A stretch of 64,000 nucleotides of DNA from Arsenophonus sp046530785 (lineage in GTDB: Bacteria; Pseudomonadota; Gammaproteobacteria; Enterobacterales; Enterobacteriaceae): contig JBHEQT010000001.1 of NCBI GenBank assembly GCA_046530785.1, forward strand, positions 176,058-240,057. Reading direction: 5' to 3'. This document shows, piece by piece, positions 32,229 through 41,643 of this stretch. The notes beneath the pieces are model-generated. The model saw only the letters and a list, made by a program, of their open reading frames with translations. It searched no databases and was not told where the DNA came from. The position numbers were made by a program, and so were the translations under genes. Position 1 is the stretch's first letter. Every line of letters begins with the position of its first letter.

Positions 32229-34124
32229 ATGACTCAATTTAATTATAATGCAGATACAATCGAGGTTCTCAGTGGTTTAGAACCTGTACGTCGTCGCCCA
32301 GGAATGTATACCGACACCTCTCGACCAAATCATCTAGCACAGGAAGTTATTGACAATAGTGTTGATGAAGTACTTGCTGGTTATGCTAAATGTATCAATG
32401 TTATTTTGTATAAAGATCAGTCTCTAGAGGTAATTGATGATGGACGAGGTATTCCTATTGATATCCATCCAGAAACAAAAATACCAGCTGTAGAATTGAT
32501 TTTAGAACAATTACATTCTGGAGGAAAATTTTCAAATAAGAATTACCAATTTTCTGGTGGACTGAATGGTGTTGGTATTTCTGTAGTAAATGCATTATCA
32601 AAACGTATTGAAGTAACTGTTAGCCGTGATAGTAAAATATACCGAATTGCTTTTGAAAATGGTGAAAAATCTCAAGAACTTAAAATAATTGGTAGTTGTT
32701 CTAAACGGACAACAGGCACTAGTATTCGATTTTGGGCAGATAGTCATTTTTTTGACAATCCAATGTTTTCTGTTTCTCGTTTAGTATATATATTAAAAGC
32801 CAAAGCTATATTATGTCCTGGTGTAAAAATCCTTTTTAAAGATAAAATAAATAACACTGAGCAAATATGGTATTACAACAATGGTTTAAACGAGTACTTA
32901 ATGGAATCAGTGAACGGTTTAGTTGTTTTACCGGAAAAAGCGTTTATTGGTAATTTTTCCAGTAAAACAGAAATGGTAGATTGGGCATTGCTTTGGTTAC
33001 CAGAAGGTGGAGAACTATTAACCGAGAGTTATGCTAACCTTATACCAACCTCACAAGGTGGCACCCATGTTAATGGATTACGACAAGGATTACTAGACGC
33101 GATGAAGGAATATTGCGAATATCGTAATTTACTTCCTAGAAATATAAAATTAATAGGTGATGATATTTTGGAACGCTGTTCTTATGTTTTATCGGTCAAA
33201 ATGCAAGATCCGCAATTTGCTGGGCAGACTAAAGAACGCCTTTCTTCTCGTCAGAGTACTATATTTGTTTCCGTCGTAGTAAAAAATGCTTTTAGTTTGT
33301 GGTTGAACCAAAATATTAAAGAAGCTGAACAATTAGCAGAACTTATCATTTCTAGAGCGCAAAAGCGTCTACGAACAGCGAAAAAAGTTATACGAAAGAA
33401 ATTTACCTACGGACCTGCATTACCAGGTAAGTTAGTAGATTGTATTTCCCAAAATATTAATTTTACTGAACTATTTTTAGTTGAGGGGGATTCAGCAGGA
33501 GGGTCAGCTAAGCAGGCTCGTGATCGTGAATATCAGGCAATTATGCCGTTAAGAGGAAAGATAATTAATACTTGGGAAATTTCTTCCAATGAAGTTTTAG
33601 CTTCACAAGAAGTGCATGATATTTCAGTGGCTATTGCTATTGATCCAGATAGCAATGATCTTAGTCAGCTTCGTTACGGTAAGATTTGTATTCTTTCAGA
33701 TGCAGATTCGGATGGATTGCATATTGCAACATTACTTTGTGCTCTTTTTGTTCGTCATTTTCCCGCTTTAGTAAAAGCAGGTCATATTTATATTGCTATG
33801 CCACCTTTATATCGTATTGATTTAAATAAAGAAGTTTATTATGCCATTGATGAAAGCGAAAAAATCGGAATCCTTGACCAGTTAAGCTATAAAAAAGGTA
33901 AACCTAATGTTCAACGGTTTAAAGGGTTAGGTGAAATGAACCCAAATCAATTACGTAAAACCACGTTTAATCCTGATACACGGCGCTTAGTTCAACTAAT
34001 TATTAATGATGAAAATTATCAAAAAACACTAGCGATCCTGGATATGTTATTGGCAAAAAAACGGTCAGAAGATCGTCGAAATTGGTTGCAAGATAAAGGT
34101 GATAGAACAGAACTTAAAGTCTAA
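32229..34124 (+). CDS. parE: DNA topoisomerase IV subunit B
   Basis: ATPase subunit of topoisomerase IV, which decatenates daughter chromosomes. It is 631 aa against 630 in E. coli. The GHKL ATP-binding site shows EVIDNSVDE (Glu39, Asn43, Asp46), DDGRGIP and the GGLNGVGISVVNAL glycine-rich lid. The transducer domain follows. The TOPRIM domain has LVEGDSAGG and then PLRGKIINTW and SDADSDG with its acidic metal ligands. The end KGLGEMNPNQL through RRNWLQDKGD matches ParE rather than GyrB, which carries a large insertion here. A 41-base gap separates it from parC, so the two are probably cotranscribed; in E. coli they are separated by several genes. Confidence 0.98.
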   Translation: MTQFNYNADTIEVLSGLEPVRRRPGMYTDTSRPNHLAQEVIDNSVDEVLAGYAKCINVILYKDQSLEVIDDGRGIPIDIHPETKIPAVELILEQLHSGGKFSNKNYQFSGGLNGVGISVVNALSKRIEVTVSRDSKIYRIAFENGEKSQELKIIGSCSKRTTGTSIRFWADSHFFDNPMFSVSRLVYILKAKAILCPGVKILFKDKINNTEQIWYYNNGLNEYLMESVNGLVVLPEKAFIGNFSSKTEMVDWALLWLPEGGELLTESYANLIPTSQGGTHVNGLRQGLLDAMKEYCEYRNLLPRNIKLIGDDILERCSYVLSVKMQDPQFAGQTKERLSSRQSTIFVSVVVKNAFSLWLNQNIKEAEQLAELIISRAQKRLRTAKKVIRKKFTYGPALPGKLVDCISQNINFTELFLVEGDSAGGSAKQARDREYQAIMPLRGKIINTWEISSNEVLASQEVHDISVAIAIDPDSNDLSQLRYGKICILSDADSDGLHIATLLCALFVRHFPALVKAGHIYIAMPPLYRIDLNKEVYYAIDESEKIGILDQLSYKKGKPNVQRFKGLGEMNPNQLRKTTFNPDTRRLVQLIINDENYQKTLAILDMLLAKKRSEDRRNWLQDKGDRTELKV

Positions 34125-34165
34125 TCAAACACTATTAACTAAGATACTAAGGATTCGCAATAAAT

Positions 34166-36424
34166 ATGAGTGAATTAACAACTCACGATGCTGTAGAGCA
34201 GCAAGCACTTTATACTTTTATCGAAAAAGCTTATCTCAATTATTCTATGTACGTCATTATGGATAGAGCATTGCCTTTTGTTGGGGATGGATTAAAACCT
34301 GTTCAGCGAAGAATTATTTATGCTATGTTTGAGCTTGGTTTAAGTAATATCTCTAAATATAAAAAATCAGCTCGTACAATCGGTGATGTATTAGGAAAAT
34401 ATCATCCACATGGAGATGCTGCTTGTTATGAAGCAATGGTATTGATGGCGCAACCGTTTTCCTATCGTTATCCATTAATTGATGGTCAAGGGAACTGGGG
34501 TGCACCAGATGATCCAAAATCATTTGCTGCTATGCGTTACACTGAGTCAAGATTGTCAAAATATTCTGAAATTTTACTTAATGAATTAACATTGGGAACA
34601 GTAGCCTGGATACCTAACTTTGATGGAACATTAACTGAACCAAAAACATTACCGGCAAGGTTACCTAATATTTTATTGAATGGAACAACAGGGATTGCTG
34701 TTGGAATGGCGACAGATATTTCTCCACATAATGTTCGTGAGGTAGCAAACGCGTTAATTACTTTACTTGATAATCCTAAAGCAGATCTTAAAATGTTGAT
34801 GGATTTTATTCCAGCTCCTGATTATCCAACAAAAGCAGAAATTATTTCTTCAAAAGAAGATATTCAAAAAATTTATCAATCAGGTCGAGGTTCTATTCGA
34901 TTACGAGCTGTATGGGAAATAGATAATGGGAATGCTATTATTACTGCATTACCTCACCAGGTTTCTGGTGCTAAAGTATTAGCACAAATTGCTTCTCAAA
35001 TGCGTGTTAAAAAATTACCAATGATAGAAGATTTACGTGATGAATCAGATCATGAAAACCTGACACGTTTAGTAATTGTGCCTAAAAGTAATCGGATTAA
35101 TTTAGAGAAAGTGATGATGCATTTATTTGCCACGACTGATCTAGAAAAAAGCTATCGGGTTAATTTAAATATGATTGGATTAGATAATCGTCCAGCAGTT
35201 AAAGGATTGCTTGAAATTTTAAATGAATGGTTATTATTTCGACGAGAAACTATACGTAATCGATTACATCATCGATTAAAAATCGTATTAAAACGATTAT
35301 ATATTCTTGAAGGTTTATTAGTAATTTATTCTAATATAGATGAAGTTATCTATATTATTCGTAATGAAGATAACCCTAAACTGGTATTAGGAACCCGGTT
35401 TTTTATTTCAGAAAATCAAGCTGAATCTATCCTAGAATTGAAATTACGTCATTTAGCTACATTAGAAGAATTTAAATTACGTAGCGAACAAAATGAATTA
35501 GCGAAAGAACATGATTATCTGCAAGCTATTTTAAGATCTGAAGATTCCTTAAACTCTTTGATCAAGAAAGAAATTAAAAAAGATGCAAAAAAGTATGGTG
35601 ATAATCGTCGCTCACCGATTAAAGAACGTATTGAAGCAAAAGCAATGAATGAACATGATATTTTATCTTCCGAAGAAGTTACTATTGTTCTTTCTATTAT
35701 GGGATTGGTGAGAATCGCAAAAGGCCATGATATTGATCCGAAAAATCTTAATTATAAATCTGGAGATAGTTTTCGTTTCGCAATAAGAGGAAAAACTAAT
35801 CAACCAGTTGTTTTTCTTGATAGTACTGGTCGTAGTTATTCACTTGATCCTCTCAATCTTCCTTCTGCACGTGGGTATGGAGAACATATTACTAGCAAGC
35901 TCTTATTACCACCTGGAGCGACAATTGAATATATATTAAGTGCTAAAGAAGAACAAAAATATTTATTGGCATCAAATACCGGTTATGGATTTATTTGTAC
36001 TTTTAGTGATTTAGTAGCAAAAAATAAAACAGGGAAAGCATTAATTACATTACCTAATAATGCTAAGATACTTAGCCCATTAAAAGTAAATAATGAACAG
36101 AAAGATTTATTATTGGCAATCACTAAATCAAAGAGAATGCTGATATTTCCTATTAGTGATCTTCTTAACCATTCTAAAGGAAAAAGTAATAAAATTATTA
36201 ATATTTTATCTGCTCAATTATCCACTGGAAACAATTTTCTACATTGGTTAATGTTTTTGCAGCCGAATTCTTCAATTACGTTTTATTTTGGTAAACGAAA
36301 ATTAAAGTTAAATCCAGAAGATTTGAAAAAATATTATTCTAAACAAGGTCGTAATGGTTCTTTATTACCTCATCGATTACAAACTATTGAGAGAATAGAA
36401 ATAAATAATCCTATTGATGGATAA
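34166..36424 (+). CDS. parC: DNA topoisomerase IV subunit A
   Basis: Breakage-reunion subunit of topoisomerase IV. At 752 aa it equals E. coli ParC. The catalytic tyrosine is Tyr125 in AAMRYTESRLS (Tyr120 in E. coli; the N-terminus here is five residues longer). The winged-helix region has the KYHPHGD motif, but the following serine (E. coli Ser80) is Ala85, while the acidic partner (Glu84) is kept as Glu89. The coiled-coil and C-gate segment (RETIRNRLHHRL through EAKAMNEHDIL) and the C-terminal beta-pinwheel (GHDIDPKNLNYKSGD, NQPVVFLDSTGRSY) are complete. Start ATG follows AAGGA. Followed closely by plsC in the same direction. Confidence 0.98.
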   Translation: MSELTTHDAVEQQALYTFIEKAYLNYSMYVIMDRALPFVGDGLKPVQRRIIYAMFELGLSNISKYKKSARTIGDVLGKYHPHGDAACYEAMVLMAQPFSYRYPLIDGQGNWGAPDDPKSFAAMRYTESRLSKYSEILLNELTLGTVAWIPNFDGTLTEPKTLPARLPNILLNGTTGIAVGMATDISPHNVREVANALITLLDNPKADLKMLMDFIPAPDYPTKAEIISSKEDIQKIYQSGRGSIRLRAVWEIDNGNAIITALPHQVSGAKVLAQIASQMRVKKLPMIEDLRDESDHENLTRLVIVPKSNRINLEKVMMHLFATTDLEKSYRVNLNMIGLDNRPAVKGLLEILNEWLLFRRETIRNRLHHRLKIVLKRLYILEGLLVIYSNIDEVIYIIRNEDNPKLVLGTRFFISENQAESILELKLRHLATLEEFKLRSEQNELAKEHDYLQAILRSEDSLNSLIKKEIKKDAKKYGDNRRSPIKERIEAKAMNEHDILSSEEVTIVLSIMGLVRIAKGHDIDPKNLNYKSGDSFRFAIRGKTNQPVVFLDSTGRSYSLDPLNLPSARGYGEHITSKLLLPPGATIEYILSAKEEQKYLLASNTGYGFICTFSDLVAKNKTGKALITLPNNAKILSPLKVNNEQKDLLLAITKSKRMLIFPISDLLNHSKGKSNKIINILSAQLSTGNNFLHWLMFLQPNSSITFYFGKRKLKLNPEDLKKYYSKQGRNGSLLPHRLQTIERIEINNPIDG

Positions 36425-36471
36425 TTTTTATTGTTTTGTCTGTATTAATTTATTTATTATCTGAGGTAATT

Positions 36472-37200
36472 ATGTTAGCTGTTGTTCGTATTATTCTTGT
36501 AATCCTATTTACTATATTAGTTTGTGTATTAGGTTGTTTTTATTGTTTATTCAGTCCAAGAAATCCTCACCATGTTATGTACTTTGGACGGCTATTTGGT
36601 AAATTATCTTACATCTTTGGTATTACTATTATTAATAGGGTTCCTTCTGAAGCTAAAAATTATGGTCCAAGTATTTATATTGGAAATCATCAAAATAACT
36701 ATGATATGGTGACTATGTCAAATGTGGTACAGCCAAATACCGTTACTGTTGGGAAAAGGAGCCTAATATTTATTCCTTTTTTCGGGCAACTATATTGGTT
36801 AGCAGGTAATATTTTTATTAATAGGACTAATCGAATCAAAGCACATAATACAATCTTACATCTTGTTAATCAAATTAAAAAAAGAAAAATTTCTATTTGG
36901 ATGTTTCCTGAAGGAACTCGTAGTTGTGGGAAAGGTTTACTTCCATTTAAAAATGGTGCATTTTATGTAGCAATTGCAGCTGGTATTCCAATAGTACCAG
37001 TCTGTTTATCTGAAACAGGAGGACGTATTAAACTGAATCGTTGGAATAATGGATTAGTAATTATCGAAATGCTAGAACCTATTGATACAAAAAAGTATAA
37101 TCTTAAAAATGTGCGTAAATTGGCAGAGTATTGTTATGATTTATGTAAGACTAAAATTTCAGAATTAAATAAAGAAATCGAAGAAATAGAAAAAAAATGA
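36472..37200 (+). CDS. plsC: 1-acyl-sn-glycerol-3-phosphate acyltransferase
   Basis: Acylates lysophosphatidic acid to phosphatidic acid at the inner membrane in phospholipid synthesis. Using the ATG at 36472, preceded by GAGG, the protein is 242 aa (245 in E. coli); the frame is open from a TTG at 36436 but that extension is not found in the family. An N-terminal membrane segment (about residues 3-27) is followed by the HX4D active site NHQNNYD (His73, Asp78), PFFGQLYWLAGNIFINR and the phosphate-binding FPEGTR (145-150). PlsC follows ParC here as in enterobacteria. The PlsY gene expected between folB and tsaD is missing, so the first acyl transfer must depend on a gene elsewhere or on outside lysophospholipid. 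Confidence 0.96.
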   Translation: MLAVVRIILVILFTILVCVLGCFYCLFSPRNPHHVMYFGRLFGKLSYIFGITIINRVPSEAKNYGPSIYIGNHQNNYDMVTMSNVVQPNTVTVGKRSLIFIPFFGQLYWLAGNIFINRTNRIKAHNTILHLVNQIKKRKISIWMFPEGTRSCGKGLLPFKNGAFYVAIAAGIPIVPVCLSETGGRIKLNRWNNGLVIIEMLEPIDTKKYNLKNVRKLAEYCYDLCKTKISELNKEIEEIEKK

Positions 37201-38919
37201 AATAAAAATATAGTTTTATTAAATTATTTTTTAAACTGTTAAAGTTAAAACTTTTTAATATTTTATATATTATTTAGTAATATATCCTATATGAAGAATT
37301 TTATAAAATAATTATAATAATAAAATTGATAACAAAATAGTAAAAAGGAATTTTTACCCTTTATAAATAATAAAATATCCTTACCTTTATTTAATTATTT
37401 CGTGGAGAAATACAATACTATAAATCGGATTGATTTCTTAAGTTATTAAGTCTTAGTAATAAGTATTTCTATACTTCTTACTTTTTTAAAAAAAAAGAAA
37501 AGATATCTATTATTATCAATTCTATTTTTATTATTATCTAATCTTGAATCCACCACCACCTTGTCTCCTATATTGAAAATATTATTTATTTTTTGATAAC
37601 ATACATTCCTATTGTACAAATACAATAGATTTGTAATAGTTATTATTTTTTGTTAATCATTCGAGTAACGATCGATACTGATTTGAAATTGATATACAGT
37701 AATCCTACTTTCTAAAAAGGTATAACAGTTAGTAAGTTTCAAGTTTTATGCACTTAAATTGATATATGCTAAGATTATAATATTTCTAATATTGATTAAA
37801 GGATCCATTGCTACTACCTGATCCTAATAATAGGATGTGATCTTTTTATCATATTAATAGAATTACAATAATGGCAAAATAAATTTATGATAAGTTTAGT
37901 CAATTTGTGGTTTATATTAGATATAAGTAGAAATATTTAATATTTCTACTTATTAATTGTTATTAATAATTTTCTGTTATGATGCAAATCTAACATTTAG
38001 ATAGTTTAGAATACTTTTAATATAAATCGAAAATTTCTTAAGATCTTTAAGTAATATTTGTTATCTAAAGAGCTCTGAAAAAGAGCAGTATATTTTAAAT
38101 TGATCGAAGTTTAATTTTTTTACAGTCATTAAATACGTCAAATTTAAGACTTATATAGATTGGAGACTAGTGATAAAGATATTATCTTATCTACTAGCTA
38201 ATGTGATCAAAGATCTACTATCTTTTTCTCCCTCTTTGTAAGCATAAAAATTTACCTATCACTCTTAGTGAATGATCTAGAGTGTTAATTAACATATTAT
38301 AAAATAGAATTATTGAATAATAATATTGTAGAAAAAGAAAGAGATATTATAATTTCGTATTAAAAGGTTTCTTGAATTCTTAGTTTTATTAAAGTTAAAA
38401 ATATTTTTAAAATAATTTATTTTATGGTTATTATAATTAGTAATAGATAATTTATTAAAATACTAGTTAATAATGATACTCAAATCAAATCAACTATTCG
38501 TAATTAGAAGATTAGATTATTAGAAAACCTTTTAACATTAATAGTATAATATGGAATGTAAATAAGTGTTTGATTTAATCACCTATCTAACACAAGAGTG
38601 AATGAAAGTGATAGATAGTAAAATCGTATTATCATACAAACATTTCATATTGAAGATATATATTTAAAAGTTATTAATAATGCTGTTCTGTTATACAAGG
38701 GAATAAGAATTATAGTTGAAAGGATGAAGTTTTGGATAAGTGAATCTATATAATTATTAGTTAATATGTTATAATTATTTTATAATCATTTTCTTTTTGT
38801 ATTTTAGTCAAAGGTTAAAGAAAGAAAGTAAAGGATCCTTTTTATATATATTATTTATTTTTTAACTTTTAATCCTTTTAAGAAAGTTATTTTTCTATGT
38901 TATCAATATTATTGATCTA
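37201..38919. other. gene-free region between plsC and folA
   Basis: About 1.7 kb and no readable gene. It is a synteny junction: plsC and folA lie far apart in E. coli. G/C is relatively high in places (19 of 60 at 37801-37860), and short partial inverted repeats occur (for example ATCCTA/TAGGAT around 37821-37836), but no known RNA or gene is recognised. Confidence 0.5.
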
Positions 38920-39447
38920 ATGAATATTAGTTTAATCGCAGCAATATCTGCAGACAAGGTGATTGGTTTAAAAAATAACGTTCCATGGATATTATCCAGT
39001 GATTTAGCGTGGTTTAAGCGTAATACGTTAAATAAACCAGTTATAATGGGGAGAATAACTTATAACATTATAGGTAAACCTTTATCTCAACGTTTCAATA
39101 TTATCCTTAGCCATAGACATTCAAGTAACTATAAAGGTGTTGTTTGGGTTAATTCAGTTGATCAGGCTCTATCTGTGGCAGGGGAAGCAGAGGAAATAAT
39201 GATTATAGGAGGGGGAAAGATTTATGAATTATTTTTTCCTCATGCAAATCGTCTTTGTTTAACACATGTAGATGCAGAAGTGATAGGAGATACCTATTTC
39301 CCTAGTTATAATCCTGATGAGTGGAATTCGGTGTTTACCGAATTCCACAAAGCAGATGAAAAAAATTCTCATAATTATTATTATGAAATATTAGAACGTA
39401 ACTTTAAAGATAAAAAAACTTCTAATATCAATAAAATTGATGAATAA
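38920..39447 (+). CDS. folA: dihydrofolate reductase
   Basis: NADPH-dependent reduction of dihydrofolate to tetrahydrofolate, required to recycle the product of ThyA, whose gene is also in this window. At 175 aa it is longer than the 159 aa of E. coli; the extra residues are a Lys/Asn-rich tail after the usual EILER end. The substrate-binding acid is Asp28 (Asp27 in E. coli) in VPWILSSDLAWFK. The NADPH-binding VIMGR motif (41-45), MIIGGGKIYE, and the DAEVIGDTYFP loop are present. The ribosome-binding site before the ATG is weak. apaH, the convergent neighbour in E. coli, is lost. Residues of the trimethoprim pocket were not examined in detail. Confidence 0.97.
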   Translation: MNISLIAAISADKVIGLKNNVPWILSSDLAWFKRNTLNKPVIMGRITYNIIGKPLSQRFNIILSHRHSSNYKGVVWVNSVDQALSVAGEAEEIMIIGGGKIYELFFPHANRLCLTHVDAEVIGDTYFPSYNPDEWNSVFTEFHKADEKNSHNYYYEILERNFKDKKTSNINKIDE

Positions 39448-40426
39448 TATTTCATTATATTATTAAGTTTACTTAGTTTATATTAAAGAGAATTTCATAA
39501 ATTAGTTTCATTACTTATTAAGTAATTTCATTAGGTTTTTAGAATTTTTAAAATTAAATTATTAATTATTATTTATATTTTATATAAAATGAATATAGTA
39601 TTTGTAATTTTAATTTCATAAATTTATAGTTTCTTAAAAATATTATTTATTTTGCAAAATCAGAAAAAATTCTTTCCAAAAAAAAGATATCAAATTTATA
39701 AATATTATTAATCGTTTTTCATTTTAGAAAACTAAATAAACAAAGATAATAGTATTTTCTTTCAATATTTTTCTGGATAAATATAAATAGTTTTTTAAAA
39801 AAAGAAATATATCTTCAGGTTATATCCATTAATTAATCGTCAGAAAACAATAGCGCATATAAATTAGGAAATAAACATTAAAACATAAAAGAGATAAATC
39901 TATTAATTAGATATCCCAACCGTTAGTATATTTCTATACATATTAGTCTTTATAAAAGTAAAAGAATAGATTTTATTACTAAAATATCAATTTTAGCTCC
40001 TTATTTCGCAAATCTGATCTATTACTAAGTCCCATTTCAATTTTATTTTAATATATGTTATAATAATTTATTATTAATTTATAATAGCAGTTTATACCAT
40101 AACCAACTAACTGATTTATCAGTATTATTAGGTTTCAGTAATTTTCTAGTTGGTTTTTATTTTACTCTTCCTAATGTTAATTATATACCTTTATTGATAA
40201 GGTAGAAATCATGAATACCAGAATACTATTCTGAAAAAATTAGCTTTAATTTTTTATGTAAAATAAAATTTTTAAAAATATGAAGAACGAGAATAACTAA
40301 ATTATCTGTGACCTAATTAAAATAGTATTGTATAGCTTAAATTCTGCTTGCTTAAGAACCAAAGAGCTTATAAAGCTTATAATAAAAAATGTGAATATTC
40401 TCTTCTATAAGAAGAGGAGAAGATAA
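39448..40426. other. gene-free region where apaH is expected
   Basis: About 980 bases between folA and apaG. In E. coli the apaH gene (about 0.84 kb) fills this interval on the minus strand. The length matches, but I could not recognise any ApaH peptide, including its GDVHGCYDE start motif. It holds a hairpin at 40101-40155. Confidence 0.55.
40101..40162 (+). terminator. terminator-like hairpin of unknown parent transcript
   Basis: AACCAACTA (40101-40109) pairs with TAGTTGGTT (40147-40155), followed by TTTATTTTA. Inside is a second small stem ACTGAT/ATCAGT. The orientation suits plus-strand transcription, but the nearest plus-strand gene (folA) ends 650 bases upstream. A TATAAT box around 40064-40069 could allow a short transcript ending here; this is speculative. 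Confidence 0.35.
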
Positions 40427-40807
40427 TTAGTTTATAATTATTGGAATAGCAAGACGAAATACTGGGATATCAACATCAAATTTTTTACGATTATTATCTA
40501 TTATTACATAATGACCTTCCATAGTTCCTATAGGAGTTTCTATAATAATTCCACTGTTATAACGATATTCTGCGCTTGGTTGAATAGTAGGTTGTTTCTC
40601 TCTTAAGATTCCTTTCCCTTGTACTTCCGTACATTTACCATCACTATTCGTAATTAACCAATATCGACTTATTATTTGTACCGAAGTACGACCTAGATTG
40701 CGAATAGAAATCGTATAGGAAAATACAAATCTAGATTTTTCTGGTAAAGATTGATTTTCAATATAAAAACTTTGAGTTTGTATACAGATATTAGGTTGAT
40801 TTAGCAT
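40427..40807 (-). CDS. apaG: ApaG family protein
   Basis: Small protein of the ApaG/DUF525 family, an immunoglobulin-like beta fold; its role in bacteria is not well defined. At 126 aa it compares with 125 in E. coli and follows it closely: CIQTQSFYIENQS, FSYTISIRNLGR, YWLITN, TEVQGKGI, SGIIIETPIGTMEGHY and DIPVFRLAIP. It lies 26 bases after rsmA in the lptD-surA-pdxA-rsmA-apaG operon. The next gene in E. coli, apaH, is gone. The start is preceded by an unusual run of seven G (minus strand, 40812-40818) next to AGGT, giving a G-rich but very close ribosome-binding sequence. Confidence 0.96.
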   Translation of the reverse strand: MLNQPNICIQTQSFYIENQSLPEKSRFVFSYTISIRNLGRTSVQIISRYWLITNSDGKCTEVQGKGILREKQPTIQPSAEYRYNSGIIIETPIGTMEGHYVIIDNNRKKFDVDIPVFRLAIPIIIN

Positions 40808-40833
40808 ACCTCCCCCCCTAAAATTTATTACTA

Positions 40834-41643
40834 TCAGATTGTAGTTTCAAGTAATCTGTTAGCTAATTTACAATAATTTTCTATTGAAATATTTTCAGCG
40901 CGACAATTTAGATCAATTCCTATCTGTGTAAAATCCTGTGTATTAAATAAATTACTTAAACTATTACGAATAGTTTTACGTCGTTGATTAAATGCCTGTT
41001 TAGTAATATAAGTTAATAATTTAATATTACAAATAGGATAAGGATTTTTTTGATGAGGTATTAAACGCACTACAAATGAATCTACTTTTGGTTTTGGTAT
41101 AAAAACTGATGAAGGTATTGGTAAAATAGGTGTTATCTGACAATAATATTGTGATATAATACTAAGATGACCATATGAGTTAGTATTTGGTTTCGCGATT
41201 AAGCGATTAACAACCTCTTTTTGTAACATAAAATTCATATCAGAGATAAAATCAATATAAGTAAAAAAATGGAATATTAAAGGGATTGAAATATTATAAG
41301 GAAGATTACCGAACGTTCTAAGTAACTTACCTTTTTCTTTTGCTATTTCTCCAAAATTAATCATCATTGCATCGTTTTGTATAATTGTTAATTTATCTCT
41401 AAGTGCAGGATGTACGGATAAACGTGCAGCAAGATTATAATCTAACTCTACTACAGTCATATTCTCTATTCTCTCACTGACAGGTAATGTTAAAGCACCT
41501 AAACCAGGGCCAATTTCAATAATAGCTTGATCAGGCTTTGGATTAAAAGCAGCAATTATATTATTAATAATAAATGGGTCAGTTAAAAAATTTTGCCCAA
41601 ATCGCTTACGGGCAAAGTGTCCTTGATGTATTCTTTTATTCAT
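40834..41643 (-). CDS. rsmA: 16S rRNA dimethyladenosine transferase
   Basis: Dimethylates two adjacent adenosines (A1518 and A1519 in E. coli numbering) in the 3' hairpin of 16S rRNA late in small-subunit assembly. It is 269 aa against 273. The SAM-binding motif EIGPGLGALTLP (about 43-54), the VVELDYNLAARL motif and the catalytic NLPYNISIPLIF motif are present, as is the KRFGQNFL start signature. The C-terminal helical domain ends normally. Its start overlaps the end of pdxA by 8 bases, indicating translational coupling in the operon. An older symbol is ksgA. Confidence 0.97.
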   Translation of the reverse strand: MNKRIHQGHFARKRFGQNFLTDPFIINNIIAAFNPKPDQAIIEIGPGLGALTLPVSERIENMTVVELDYNLAARLSVHPALRDKLTIIQNDAMMINFGEIAKEKGKLLRTFGNLPYNISIPLIFHFFTYIDFISDMNFMLQKEVVNRLIAKPNTNSYGHLSIISQYYCQITPILPIPSSVFIPKPKVDSFVVRLIPHQKNPYPICNIKLLTYITKQAFNQRRKTIRNSLSNLFNTQDFTQIGIDLNCRAENISIENYCKLANRLLETTI

